Positions 36,492 through 45,555 of a DNA stretch of 64,000 nucleotides are shown here, one piece after another. The position numbers and the translations under genes are program-made. This DNA is from Canibacter zhuwentaonis (GTDB lineage Bacteria > Actinomycetota > Actinomycetes > Actinomycetales > Microbacteriaceae), in the NCBI RefSeq assembly GCF_018531125.1, contig NZ_JAHDSY010000001.1; one strand, written 5' to 3'. How positions within the stretch are numbered: the stretch's first letter is position 1; each line of letters begins with the position of its first letter. Under the pieces are notes generated by a model, which saw nothing but the letters and a program-made list of their open reading frames with translations, did no database searches and was not told the DNA's origin.

Positions 36492-37532
36492 GTGAGTCCA
36501 GCAATAACTGTAAAAACCCCCCGCAAGCTGATTATGCGCTTAGACACCTGGCTTAGTCAGAAACGCGAACAGCATGCCAGGGGTAAAGGGAAGACCCCCA
36601 CAACCGTGCCGTTTATGAGCTACGGATCAACCACCTGGCTGCGTGTGCTCGGGCGTACTCTGCTGCTAAACAGCCCCTACACACAAGACGCAGAACAGCT
36701 GCTCTACAACGAAAGCTTACGAGGCTGGCGCAGTTTTATGAGCGTGGCGGCTGCTAACGAAAAGGTTAAAGTTGTTATTGAAGGAAAAACTATCGGCATT
36801 GCTACAAGCGATCACGGCGGTGTGCTCGACGCAACGTTTCAAATAGAGCTTGACCCGGGATGGCACACAATCGAGTATATCACTTCGACCGGCAACTATT
36901 CAGCAACCCGAATTTATATAATTGCCCCCGATAAAACAATCGGAATTATTAGCGACGTTGATGACACTATTATTAACACGGTGCTTCCCAAACCGCTCGT
37001 TGCCGCGTGGAACAGTTTTGTGCTCTCTGAGCAGGCGCGTCTTGCCGTTCCGGGAATGCCGGTTTTGCTCGATCACCTAAAACGCGCACACCCGGGCATG
37101 CCCGTAATCTACCTTTCCACCGGCGCGTGGAACGCCGCACCCGCACTCAGTCGGTTTCTCAAACGGCACCTCTACCCGGAAGGTCCGCTGCTGCTCACCG
37201 ACTGGGGTCCAACGCCCGACAGGTGGTTCCGCAGCGGTAAAGCCCACAAGCGACGCGAATTACGTCGCCTGGCGCACGAGTTTCCACACATTAAATGGCT
37301 GCTCGTTGGCGATGACGGGCAGCATGATGAGCCGATATACCGCGAGTTTGCGCTCGAATTCCCCGATCATATTAGCGCGGTTGCGATCCGCCGCCTGTCA
37401 ACCGGTGAAGCTATACTTGCCGGTGGTCGTTCTAAAGCTGGTATGCAGCACACAGTCAACGGCGTACCGTGGGTTTATGGCAGAAACGGCGCGGAGCTGC
37501 TAAAGGAGCTGCGCAAACTGCATATGCTATAG
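36492..37532 (+). CDS. App1/DUF2183 family phosphatase
   Basis: 346 residues with the HAD-like signature GIISDVDDTIINT (Asp155, Asp157, Thr159) found in App1-type phosphatidate phosphatases. The N-terminal half is a beta-rich domain (PFMSYGSTTWLRVLGR). Other conserved stretches are VIYLSTGAWNAAPALSRFL, DWGPTPDRWFRSGKAHK and WLLVGDDGQHDEPIY. The likely role is dephosphorylation of phosphatidate or a related lipid phosphate, but bacterial members are little studied. Start GTG at 36492, ribosome site weak; an ATG at 36534 is possible. Convergent with the nei-type gene across a repeat-filled gap. Confidence 0.85.
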   Translation: MSPAITVKTPRKLIMRLDTWLSQKREQHARGKGKTPTTVPFMSYGSTTWLRVLGRTLLLNSPYTQDAEQLLYNESLRGWRSFMSVAAANEKVKVVIEGKTIGIATSDHGGVLDATFQIELDPGWHTIEYITSTGNYSATRIYIIAPDKTIGIISDVDDTIINTVLPKPLVAAWNSFVLSEQARLAVPGMPVLLDHLKRAHPGMPVIYLSTGAWNAAPALSRFLKRHLYPEGPLLLTDWGPTPDRWFRSGKAHKRRELRRLAHEFPHIKWLLVGDDGQHDEPIYREFALEFPDHISAVAIRRLSTGEAILAGGRSKAGMQHTVNGVPWVYGRNGAELLKELRKLHML

Positions 37533-37557
37533 CGCGAGCGCCCTTTTGCAGGATCAT

Positions 37558-37715
37558 GCGTGCCAAGCTCTGTAAGCACTATTTATATAGTGGATCGGAC
37601 ATCATGCGCGCGTACCAAGCGCTGTGAGCACTATTTTCGCAAACCCCGCACGTAACGAGCTAAGCAAGCACTGTTTCTTGCAACTCTAAGGTCACGCGCC
37701 CTGCGAGCGCTATTT
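37558..37715. repeat. Degenerate direct repeats between two convergent genes
   Basis: Copies at 37558-37584, 37610-37636, 37650-37676 and 37693-37715 share the core (c)caagc..tgtgagcactattt; copies 1 and 2 differ at four positions over 27 bases. Spacing is 52, 40 and about 43 bases. The last copy runs into the stop codon of the nei-type gene. No reading frame is kept. Confidence 0.6.
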
Positions 37716-38708
37716 TTGACAGCCCGGACACCAGTACAGTTTGCGCGCGGCAAACTCGGTGAGCGCTATTTCCGTGCTGCAAACCTCACACGGTATGCCC
37801 TCTTTTTTGTACACCCAGTGCCGCGCGTCGCGCTCCCGCAGGGCTCGCTGATATGCTGCCGCGTCAAGATCGTCTTTGGTTATCATCTGCCCAACTCTAA
37901 TCCCGATTTCAAGCAGTTTCACCCAGTCATCCCAGAGCCGCGCAAGTGTGTCACAACTCAGCTCGTTTGCCAGGGTGAACGGGTTTAATCGCGCGCGAAA
38001 GAGCATTTCAGCACGATACACGTTGCCGATTCCCGCAATCACAGCCTGATCCATAAGCACAGCAGCGATCGCGGTTTTCTTTTTTGTCGCGCGGGCAAGA
38101 AAGCGCTGTTTTTCTTCCGGACTTGCCGAGTTCGCCGGATCCGGTCCGAGCCGCTGCAGTACGCTCTCAACTGCTGCGGCGGATATCACCTCACAAACGG
38201 TGGGGCCGCGCAAATCGGCACACACCGTATCGCTCAGCAGGCGCGCTCGCACCTGTCCCACCGGCTCTGGCGGCCAGGCGGTGTCCGCAGTTTTTATGCT
38301 GTCAGCTTCCGCCATTCTCAGCCGCGCACGACGGGGCGCGCCAATTGATGTTACCGAGTCTTCTGCTGCCTCATCGCGCGGCACAACCTCGTCAGCCTGC
38401 CGTTTTGCAGAGCTTATAACAGGCTCAAGATCGCTTACTGCATGCACCTGAATACTGGGGTGTATTTTAATGTCTCCGCTAAAATCCCAGGCGCCGTATA
38501 TGCCAAGGTGTACACGCAGACAAAGCTGGTTGTCAAAATCTAAAAAGAGCTGTTTACCAACTGCGTGTACACTAATAAGCTCTGCGCCGGTAATCAACTG
38601 CGCACCCGCAGCAAACCTGCCCTGCGGGCTTGAAACCTCAACTTTTTTACCAACAAAATTGCGCGCAAACTGGCGCGCAATGCGGTGCACAGAGTGCCCC
38701 TCGGGCAT
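37710..38708 (-). CDS. Fpg/Nei-family DNA glycosylase-lyase
   Basis: Removes oxidised bases and cleaves the strand. The 332 residues begin PEGHSVHRIARQF, so the catalytic Pro2 and Glu3 are present; GIGNVYRAEMLFRARLNPF is the helix-two-turns-helix, and the C-terminal zinc finger is CEVCS...YWCPGCQK (four cysteines). The N-terminus is of the Nei2 type seen in actinobacteria. An insert with many charged residues (about 92-145) lengthens it beyond the usual 260-300. Overlaps rpiB by one base. Confidence 0.92.
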   Translation of the reverse strand: MPEGHSVHRIARQFARNFVGKKVEVSSPQGRFAAGAQLITGAELISVHAVGKQLFLDFDNQLCLRVHLGIYGAWDFSGDIKIHPSIQVHAVSDLEPVISSAKRQADEVVPRDEAAEDSVTSIGAPRRARLRMAEADSIKTADTAWPPEPVGQVRARLLSDTVCADLRGPTVCEVISAAAVESVLQRLGPDPANSASPEEKQRFLARATKKKTAIAAVLMDQAVIAGIGNVYRAEMLFRARLNPFTLANELSCDTLARLWDDWVKLLEIGIRVGQMITKDDLDAAAYQRALRERDARHWVYKKEGIPCEVCSTEIALTEFAARKLYWCPGCQK

Positions 38709-39208
38709 TATTTCACCGCTGGTTTAACAACGCCCTTACCAGCAATATCGCCGGTTTTTTCGTACTCGGCAAGCTGTCCGATGCGCCGCGCGTGCCGCTC
38801 TTCGCCGGTAAACTCAGTGCCGATAAAGGTGTCGATAAAGGAAATAGCCTCCTGCGCCGTGTGCTGTCTTGCGCCGATGGAAATAACGTTCGCGTTATTG
38901 TGCTCACGCGCTAAAACCGCGGTTGCCTGCGACCACACCAGCGCTGCGCGCACGCTGACAACCTTATTTGCGGCAATCTGCTCGCCGTTTCCTGATCCGC
39001 CAAAAACAACCCCGAGTGCCTGCACGTCACGCGCTTGATCCGCCGCAACAGCAGTAGCCGCATTAATGCAAAAAGCCGGATAATCGTCGAGCGCGTCATA
39101 CTCCTGCGGTCCGTGGTCGATTACTTCGTGCCCCGCTGCTGCAAGGTGCTCCTGCACGAGCCTGCTGAACTCAAGACCGGCGTGATCGGTTGCGATGTGA
39201 ATGCGCAT
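38708..39208 (-). CDS. rpiB: Ribose-5-phosphate isomerase B
   Basis: Interconverts ribose-5-phosphate and ribulose-5-phosphate in the pentose phosphate pathway. The 166 residues begin RIHIATDHAGLEF and include VVFGGSGNGEQIAANKV, which has the Ser-Gly-Asn-Gly-Glu loop of the actinobacterial type (Glu in place of the catalytic Cys region of E. coli RpiB), and NVISIGARQHT. The ATG at 39208 has AGGAGA five to six bases upstream. The frame is open for another 97 codons upstream through a broken globin gene, but the ribosome site shows RpiB starts here. Confidence 0.95.
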   Translation of the reverse strand: MRIHIATDHAGLEFSRLVQEHLAAAGHEVIDHGPQEYDALDDYPAFCINAATAVAADQARDVQALGVVFGGSGNGEQIAANKVVSVRAALVWSQATAVLAREHNNANVISIGARQHTAQEAISFIDTFIGTEFTGEERHARRIGQLAEYEKTGDIAGKGVVKPAVK

Positions 39209-39239
39209 ATTGTCTCCTATACTGTATGTATCCCAGGTT

Positions 39240-39499
39240 TTATAGCGTTGCCTGCGGCGGCGGGCGCAGCTCAAAAGTGTTGGTGAGCGAGTATGCCGCG
39301 CGAGTGTAATGGTCAACGCCTGCAAACGCCATTTTGCGGCATCCCAGTCGTCATGCGCGTACATCGGGGCGAGCACCTCGTCCCGGCGTACGTTCGTGTA
39401 AAATTTGTCAACAAGCTCAGCAAACAACTCGCTCCCGCCAACTGCCTGCCACAGGCTGTGCTGCACAGGCGACTGACCGGCGGGAGCTTGCGAGTTCAT
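39240..39499 (-). pseudogene. Truncated group II globin gene remnant
   Basis: The first 60 codons from 39499 encode a recognisable start of a truncated haemoglobin (LWQAVGGSELFAELVDKFY, NVRRDEVLAPMYAHDDWDAAKWRLQ). The rest of the fold, including the haem-contacting tryptophan-rich helix and the distal end, is missing. After about 39330 the first frame becomes basic and unlike a protein and runs on into rpiB; the next frame reads AFAGVDHYTRAAYSLTNTF and stops at 39240, a normal distance before rpiB. I infer an internal deletion that joined the globin start to the tail of another, unidentified gene. Next to mscS, as I recall for related genomes. Confidence 0.65.
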
Positions 39500-39501
39500 T
39501 A

Positions 39502-40386
39502 CTACAGCAGCCCCTCAGGAATCTGGCTTGCCATCTCAATTCCACGACGACCAAATTCAGCTTTAATTTCTTTGCGCACAGCACGCTGCACTTCCCAGTG
39601 GGCTTCGGCACGGGTGCGGATAGTGAAACGGATCGTAACACGGTCACCGTAAACGCTCTGCACACCCCACATATCGGGGTTGCCGGTAACCTTGCGGCGC
39701 AGCTCGGGTGTGTTAATTACATTGTTTGCGCACATGAGCATAACCTCCTGCGCTTCATCAATGTTTTCGCTGTTTTTAAGGGTTATATCGATAATCGCTT
39801 GCCCGTGACCCTGCGAAGAGTTGCCAAGCTGCAGAATCTCACCGTTGCGCACAAACCAGAGCGTGCCGTCAAGCCCGCGCACCTGTGTGATTCTAACGCC
39901 CAGATCCTCAACCGTACCCTCAATGTTGCCTATTGTAACCCAGTCGCCAACGCCGAGCTGGTCTTCAAACACCATAAAGATGCCGTTGAGCAGGTCTTTT
40001 ACGATGGACTGCGCACCAAAGGCGAGAGCCGCGCCAACAAAACCAGCGGAAGCCAGAATAGCTGTGAGGTCAATGCCAAACTCGCGTGCAATTAGCACAA
40101 CCGCGATAATGCCAACAACCCAGGTTACAATGCTGCGACCAACCGCGCCGAGCGTGCGCGTGCGCTGAATGGCACGCTCACGCACAACACTGGATGTTGA
40201 AATCTCCTGCGTTGAATCAGTTGCCTGACTGCGTTTAACCCCACGAACTATTTTGTTTACGCCGCGCTGGATTAAAATCCGCAGCACCCAGCTCGCGATA
40301 ATCGCTCCCAGCATAATCAGCAAGACCCGCCAGGCAGCGTCATTTTCTGCAAAAAACGCGGCTACTTGCTGCCAGAATTCACTCAT
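39502..40386 (-). CDS. mscS: Small-conductance mechanosensitive channel (MscS family)
   Basis: Membrane channel that opens under osmotic down-shock. The 294 residues have three membrane helices (LLIMLGAIIASWVLRILI; TWVVGIIAVVLIAREFGID; the pore helix ASAGFVGAALAFGAQSIVKDLLNG) and the beta domain beginning FMVFEDQLGVGDWVTIGNIEGTVEDLG. The C-terminal domain ends EMASQIPEGLL. Lies between pepN and the globin remnant on the same strand. Confidence 0.94.
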   Translation of the reverse strand: MSEFWQQVAAFFAENDAAWRVLLIMLGAIIASWVLRILIQRGVNKIVRGVKRSQATDSTQEISTSSVVRERAIQRTRTLGAVGRSIVTWVVGIIAVVLIAREFGIDLTAILASAGFVGAALAFGAQSIVKDLLNGIFMVFEDQLGVGDWVTIGNIEGTVEDLGVRITQVRGLDGTLWFVRNGEILQLGNSSQGHGQAIIDITLKNSENIDEAQEVMLMCANNVINTPELRRKVTGNPDMWGVQSVYGDRVTIRFTIRTRAEAHWEVQRAVRKEIKAEFGRRGIEMASQIPEGLL

Positions 40387-40426
40387 ACCGTTTGTAAATC
40401 TTCTCTATTTCTAAGCTTTAACCAAA

Positions 40427-43060
40427 TTAAGAGTTTAGCGCCGCGCCATCTGCCTGCTGCGCGCGCAAAGCGCGGGCAGTGTCAGAGTGCGCCTCTAGAA
40501 TGAAGCGTCGCAGTGCGCGCGGCGCGTCAGGGTTAGCTGCAAGCCATGCTGCGGCCTCCCGCTCCAGTTTTGCGTTAGCCAGAGGCAGCGGATAGTAAGA
40601 ATCGATAATCTCTTCTGCTATCGCAAAGCTGCGCTGCTCCCACAGCGTATTAAGCTCCTTGAAAAACTCTTTCGCGTAAGGAGCCAGCAGCTCAGGGTTG
40701 TGCACCCGCTGGAAACCAGTTCCGGAAGAACGCACAATTAGGTTGGGAACTTCGCCCGATAGCACGTTGTCTTTCCACGCCGCAGCTTTTCCTGCCGCAG
40801 TTGGAATAGCAGCTCTCGCTTTTGCCGCAGCTTGGTTTCCGCTGGCGGTGTTATCGGCGGCAAGCGCGGCTGCAATCTCAGATTCTCCCGCAGCTCCCCC
40901 GGCAACAAGGCTAATCAAGAAAGCCCAGGCAAGATCGGTGTCAACTTCTAATCCGGCGAGCTGTTTTTTGCCGCTGTGTAGATCCGCCACCGTTGCAAGG
41001 TGTGTTTTACTCACAGCAACCTCAGCAAAGGCTTTAACAAGTTGGAATTGTGAATCTGAGCCAGCTGCCGCTTGCTCTGCCAGCTCAAGCAGTTTTATTG
41101 CCACAACACTTGTTAGCGCATTGCGATTTTCAGGCGCGGTGTAAATGCTAAGAGCTGTGTGCAGCTGCCCTAGCACTGTGCGCAGGGTCGAAGACTGCGT
41201 TTCACCGCCGATATTGGCGAGCACGGTTTTCACAAACTCGCTTGCTGGTAGTTCGCCGTCGCGCGTTGTATCCCACAGCACGCCCCAGATTACAGCCCGC
41301 GCGAGGGAATCCTCGCAGCTACCAAGATATTCTTTTGCAGTTTGCAGCGAGCGCTCATCAAAACGAACCTTTGCAAAGGTGAGATCGTCATCGTTGAGTA
41401 GCAGCAAATCAGGCTGCGCAGCTCCAACAAGCTCGGCAATTTCGGTCACCGACTCTGCAATATCGGTTTCAACCTGCGCGGTACGCTCAAGCCTGCCATT
41501 AACCACGTTGTAGCAACCAATCGCGACACGGTGCGGGCGGATCGTTGGGTACTTTTCGTGTGCGCTCTGCACAACCTCGAAACTCTTGTAATTACCTGCC
41601 AAGTCAAGCTCAAAACGCGCACTCAGGGTATTTACGCCCGCTGTTTCGAGCCATGCCTGTGACCAGGTGTTGAGGTCGCGTCCGCTTGTGAGCTCTAGCT
41701 CTTGTAATAGATCTGGCAGTTCGGTGTTTTTGTACTGGTGCTTGCGGAAATACTCGCTCACTCCCAGGAAGAAGTCTTTTCTGCCAACGTAGGCAACAAG
41801 CGCTTTCAGCACGGCAGCGCCCTTTGCGTAGGTGATGCCGTCAAAGTTTGACATAACGTCTTCAAGGTCAAGAATCTCGGCCACAACCGGGTGGGTTGAT
41901 GGCAGCTGATCCTGGCGGTATGCCCAGCTCTTTTCGTGCGAGGCGAATGTTGTCCACGAGTCAGTGTACTCGGTTGCTTCGGCGGTTGCCAAAACTGAGG
42001 TGTACTCGGCAAAAGACTCGTTAAGCCACAGATCGTTCCACCACTTCATGGTTACCAGGTCACCAAACCACATATGCGCCAGCTCGTGCAGCACTGTAAC
42101 AACCCGGCGCTCTTTTACCGCCTCTTCTGTTTTGCCCCTGAACACGTAAGCTTCGGTGTGTGTTACCGCGCCGATGTTTTCCATTGCGCCCATGTTGAAC
42201 TCGGGCACAAACACCTGATCGTATTTAGCAAACGGATACGGAAAGTTAAACTCGCGCTCAAAAAACTCAAATCCCTGACGGGTTTTTTCAATTATGTAGT
42301 CAGCGTCAAGGTGCGCTTCGAGCGATGCCCGGCAGAACACACCGAGCGGAATTGTGCGCCCCTCAGAGTTTGTTAGCTCGCTGCGCTTGCCCTTATAAGG
42401 CCCTGCAATAATCGCCGTAATATAGCTTGACATAACAGGGGTTGGCTCAAAGCTCCAGGTTGCAATTGGCGTGTTTGGCTTGCCGTTGCCAAGCTCGCTA
42501 ATGCCGGCATCAACTGGCTCAGGTGTTGGCTGGTTGCCAACAATTAACCAGTTTGCCGGAGCGGTAACTGTAAACTTAAACTTCGCCTTTAGATCTGGCT
42601 GCTCAAACACCGTAAAGACACGGCGTGAATCAGGCACTTCAAACTGCGTGTACAGGTAAACTTCGCCATCAACCGGATCAACAAAACGGTGCATTCCCTC
42701 GCCAGTGTTGGTGTAAGCCTGCGTGCTAACAACACGCAACACGTTCTCCTTCTGCAGGTTTTCAAGCAGCACCCGAGAATCTTGATAAACCGTTGCAGGA
42801 TCAAGCTGCACGTCGTTAAGCTCGACGCTCTCAACAGAATCTGCAATCAGGCTGATAAAGCTGCTGCTGCCAGTCTCTGCTGCGCTAAAACGCACGGTTG
42901 TGTCACTGCCAAACTGCTTTTCCCCGCGCGCTAGATCCAATTTAATGTCGTAGCTTTCAACTCTAAGAAGCTCCGCCCTGGTGCGAGCCTCGGCGCGAGT
43001 GAGATTAGTTCCTGGCAACTCTACTCCTTGTTTATAATTGTTATTTAATACATCAAGCAT
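40427..43060 (-). CDS. pepN: Aminopeptidase N (M1 zinc metallopeptidase)
   Basis: Removes N-terminal residues from peptides in the cytoplasm. The 877 residues have GAMENIG (substrate N-terminus recognition), HELAHMWFGDLVTMKWWNDLWLNESFAEY in family order (HExxH-18-E zinc site) and the long helical C-terminal domain of the actinobacterial PepN type. The ATG at 43060 has no strong ribosome site; the conserved part begins LPGTNLTRAEARTRAELL about 15 residues in. A 270-base gap full of inverted repeats separates it from the trp genes. Confidence 0.95.
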   Translation of the reverse strand: MLDVLNNNYKQGVELPGTNLTRAEARTRAELLRVESYDIKLDLARGEKQFGSDTTVRFSAAETGSSSFISLIADSVESVELNDVQLDPATVYQDSRVLLENLQKENVLRVVSTQAYTNTGEGMHRFVDPVDGEVYLYTQFEVPDSRRVFTVFEQPDLKAKFKFTVTAPANWLIVGNQPTPEPVDAGISELGNGKPNTPIATWSFEPTPVMSSYITAIIAGPYKGKRSELTNSEGRTIPLGVFCRASLEAHLDADYIIEKTRQGFEFFEREFNFPYPFAKYDQVFVPEFNMGAMENIGAVTHTEAYVFRGKTEEAVKERRVVTVLHELAHMWFGDLVTMKWWNDLWLNESFAEYTSVLATAEATEYTDSWTTFASHEKSWAYRQDQLPSTHPVVAEILDLEDVMSNFDGITYAKGAAVLKALVAYVGRKDFFLGVSEYFRKHQYKNTELPDLLQELELTSGRDLNTWSQAWLETAGVNTLSARFELDLAGNYKSFEVVQSAHEKYPTIRPHRVAIGCYNVVNGRLERTAQVETDIAESVTEIAELVGAAQPDLLLLNDDDLTFAKVRFDERSLQTAKEYLGSCEDSLARAVIWGVLWDTTRDGELPASEFVKTVLANIGGETQSSTLRTVLGQLHTALSIYTAPENRNALTSVVAIKLLELAEQAAAGSDSQFQLVKAFAEVAVSKTHLATVADLHSGKKQLAGLEVDTDLAWAFLISLVAGGAAGESEIAAALAADNTASGNQAAAKARAAIPTAAGKAAAWKDNVLSGEVPNLIVRSSGTGFQRVHNPELLAPYAKEFFKELNTLWEQRSFAIAEEIIDSYYPLPLANAKLEREAAAWLAANPDAPRALRRFILEAHSDTARALRAQQADGAALNS

Positions 43061-43332
43061 ACCCGCTCAGATGTGCATTAATTAAAAATAATCGGTATGT
43101 CACGCCTATTGTAAGCTTGCTGAGCGCGGACAAATCCAGCGGATCACGCCCCGCAAATCTTAACTGCGCCGCGAGCTTGCAGCGCGCCGCGTAAAATCTG
43201 TGCCGACAGAAACGCAATCCGCGTAGAATACGCGCAGCACCAAGCACTCTCGTATAAAATACGAACCGTCCCACGCAAACGCTCCCGCTTAAAATAAAAT
43301 CCGCATAAAATGCGATCCCGCGCGCCGCTCAC
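43061..43332. repeat. Gap with a series of three-base-loop inverted repeats
   Basis: 272 bases without a gene. It carries CGCGTA-gaa-TACGCG (43220-43234), CGTAT-aaa-ATACG (43251-43263) and CGCAT-aaa-ATGCG (43302-43314), with a fourth, broken copy near 43190 (CGCGTAAAATCTG). The arms differ between copies but remain perfectly paired. CCTAGCGC-gga-GCGCTAGG follows at 43332-43350 over the stop of the next gene. Confidence 0.65.
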
Positions 43333-43950
43333 CTAGCGCGGAGCGCTAGGATCCTGACCGCTGCTGAGCATATCCCAGTCCGACACTCTGTCAGTCTCGG
43401 GTGCTTCCTGCGCCCCGCCCGACTCAAAACCGCCAGTTTTTGTTTCATATCTGCTTTTTTGTGGGCTCTTAGCAGCCCACCGCGGCAACAGTAGCAGCTG
43501 CGCCACGTGCGCGCAAAACAGCAGCCCAACGCAGGCGAGCGCGACAAAAACAGCCCAGCTCAGGCTAGCCTCGGCTCCCAGCTCCTGCCGCGTCTGCCCC
43601 GCAATGCCTATTGTTTTGGTTATTTCTGAATTCGCATAAGCTAGCGGATCAACCACCACCAAAACCAGCTGCCACGCTGTTAAAGCGCTCAGCGCAAGGC
43701 TCAGCCCTGCCAGCACATAGCGCAAAAATCCACGGGTGAGCGCGAGCACCGTAGCGCATATTGCAATCGCAGCAATAACCGGCGTAAACCAAACAAAGAC
43801 CGTACCGCCAGATACCGCAACGGCTACAGTGTCGGCAGCCTGAGCTGCCAGTGACACTGTAGCCCACGTGTTTACGCTGCTAAACAGCAGCGCAGCGCAC
43901 AGCAAAAGCTGTGCAGAAATAAGCCCGCGCTTGCTTAAAACCGTATTCAT
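43333..43950 (-). CDS. Trp biosynthesis-associated membrane protein
   Basis: 205 residues with four hydrophobic segments (about 12-32, 48-68, 74-98 and 132-150), in line with the actinobacterial membrane protein family found in trp operons (TIGR02234 type). Function unknown; a transport or membrane-accessory role is a guess from position. It starts directly after the trpE stop with no gap, so it is translated with trpE. The C-terminus is hydrophilic and the stop codon lies within a perfect 8-bp hairpin (43332-43350) that may end the transcript. Confidence 0.82.
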   Translation of the reverse strand: MNTVLSKRGLISAQLLLCAALLFSSVNTWATVSLAAQAADTVAVAVSGGTVFVWFTPVIAAIAICATVLALTRGFLRYVLAGLSLALSALTAWQLVLVVVDPLAYANSEITKTIGIAGQTRQELGAEASLSWAVFVALACVGLLFCAHVAQLLLLPRWAAKSPQKSRYETKTGGFESGGAQEAPETDRVSDWDMLSSGQDPSAPR

Positions 43951-45492
43951 TTAGCCAACTGCAGCGTCTGTTAGCGAGTTCGCAAGGGCAACTGCGCGCA
44001 GCGGTGCCGCCGCCTTATTGTGGCACTCCTGAGCCTCGTTTACGGCGACAGAATCCGCCACAATTCCAGCTCCCGCCTGCACAACAGCAACTCCGTTCTT
44101 AATAGTTGCGGTGCGGATCGCAATTGCCAGATCCGCACTGCCGCCCAGCCCGAAGTAGCCGACCACGCCGCCGTAAACCCCGCGAGGTGTGTGCTCAAAA
44201 TCGTTAATAATGCGCAGCGCCCAGGGTTTTGGGGCTCCTGAGAGTGTGCCCGCCGGGAATGTTGCAATAAGCGCGTCAACCGGTGTTTTGTCAGCTCGCA
44301 AGCACCCTTTTACCGTTGAAGAAATGTGGGTTACATGACTGAAGCGTTCAATCTGCATAAACTCAGTGACCTTTACCGACCCAGGCTCGCAAACCCGCGA
44401 CAGATCGTTGCGGGAAAGATCAACCAGCATTAGATGCTCGGAGCGTTCTTTTTGATCCGCCAATAGCTCTGCCGCAAGAGCCGCGTCTTCCTGTATGTTT
44501 GCGCCGCGCGGGCGGCTGCCGGCAATGGGGTGCGTGAGCACGTCACCGTTTTTAACAGTGACAAGCGCTTCGGGGCTTGACCCAACTATCGCCAGCGCGA
44601 TTCCTGCCGCGTCGTGAGCGTTTAGCAGATACAGGTACGGGCTCGGGTTGAGGTGCCTTAAGACCCGGTAAACATCAAGCGGCGCAGCCGTGCACTCGTG
44701 TTCAAAGCGCTGCGATAAGACAACCTGGAAAATATCACCGTCAACAATGTGTTTTTTAGCGGCCGTCACCATCTCGGTGAAGCGTTCGGCTGTGATAGCA
44801 CTGCTGGCTGCAGTCAGCGCAGAATCATCGATTGTTGCCAGCGGAGTTGCGCTCGATTTTGCCAGTGCGTGCTGCATCTTGTTAAGGCGCTGCTGCGCGC
44901 ACTCCCACTGCGCATCCGCGCTTTCGGCGGCATCGTCGCAGAGCACATTAGCAATCAGAATCAGCCGCCCCTCAAGATGGTCAATAACCACAAGGTCTGC
45001 AACAAAACCTAAATACTGCCGTGGCACCGAATCTGCCGCCGGCGCGTGCTTCAGCGCAACGCCATCAAACTCGGCAACGGAATCCCATCCCAGATAGCCA
45101 ACAAATCCGCTCACGAGCGGCGGCAACTGCGGATGTGCTGCGCTCTGCCAACGCTCGTACACGGCAGCCAGCGCGGCAACAGGATCGAGCTGCGCAAGAC
45201 TATGCGGGAACAGGCGCTGCTCGTCAATCGGAGTACTCAATCCCGGGATCCATTTGGCGCGCCCAGCCGCTTCTGTGAGCACACCAAAAACGTTAACGCC
45301 AACAAAGCTGTAGCGGTCGAATATTCCCTGAGCCGCGGATTCAAGCAGGAATGTTCCGGGGCGATCCGCCGCTGTTTTGCGATAAATGTTTACCGGAGTG
45401 TCGGCGTCCGCAAAAAGTTCGCGGCACACTGAAACAACCATCTGCGAATCGCGCAGGGCGTTAAACTCTGAGCGCAAAGTTGTAACGGGCAT
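43951..45492 (-). CDS. trpE: Anthranilate synthase component I
   Basis: Converts chorismate to anthranilate, the first committed step of tryptophan synthesis. The 513 residues have the N-terminal regulatory part with LLESAAQG (the LLES tryptophan-feedback motif), and the chorismate-binding domain with GDIFQVVLSQRF, HPIAGSRPRG, DLSRNDLSRVCEPGSV and FPAGTLSGAPK. The ATG at 45492 has GGAG four bases upstream. No trpG, trpD or trpC is in the window; glutamine amidotransferase must be encoded elsewhere. Confidence 0.96.
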   Translation of the reverse strand: MPVTTLRSEFNALRDSQMVVSVCRELFADADTPVNIYRKTAADRPGTFLLESAAQGIFDRYSFVGVNVFGVLTEAAGRAKWIPGLSTPIDEQRLFPHSLAQLDPVAALAAVYERWQSAAHPQLPPLVSGFVGYLGWDSVAEFDGVALKHAPAADSVPRQYLGFVADLVVIDHLEGRLILIANVLCDDAAESADAQWECAQQRLNKMQHALAKSSATPLATIDDSALTAASSAITAERFTEMVTAAKKHIVDGDIFQVVLSQRFEHECTAAPLDVYRVLRHLNPSPYLYLLNAHDAAGIALAIVGSSPEALVTVKNGDVLTHPIAGSRPRGANIQEDAALAAELLADQKERSEHLMLVDLSRNDLSRVCEPGSVKVTEFMQIERFSHVTHISSTVKGCLRADKTPVDALIATFPAGTLSGAPKPWALRIINDFEHTPRGVYGGVVGYFGLGGSADLAIAIRTATIKNGVAVVQAGAGIVADSVAVNEAQECHNKAAAPLRAVALANSLTDAAVG

Positions 45493-45555
45493 AACACTCC
45501 AAACTGTCTACGAGTAACGGCTATCCTAAGAAGTATACCCGGATAGTATAAACTT
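45493..45555 (-). promoter_or_regulatory. Likely trpE promoter
   Basis: On the minus strand TATACT (45531-45536) could be a -10 box with TTGCTG 19 bases before it, and a CTATCC/GGATAG dyad (45521-45546) surrounds the -10, which would suit a repressor. No leader peptide with tryptophan codons is present, so attenuation is not supported. Confidence 0.35.

Noticed and set aside
37558..37715. CRISPR array
   Set aside because: Repeats are degenerate, spacing varies from 40 to 52 bases and there are no cas genes.
38708..39499. A functional globin-RpiB fusion protein
   Set aside because: The frame is open, but the globin part is truncated, the junction is protein-unlike and RpiB has its own AGGAGA and ATG.
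45493..45555. Trp attenuator before trpE
   Set aside because: The gap is 63 bases, has no leader peptide with tryptophan codons and no terminator hairpin with a T-run.
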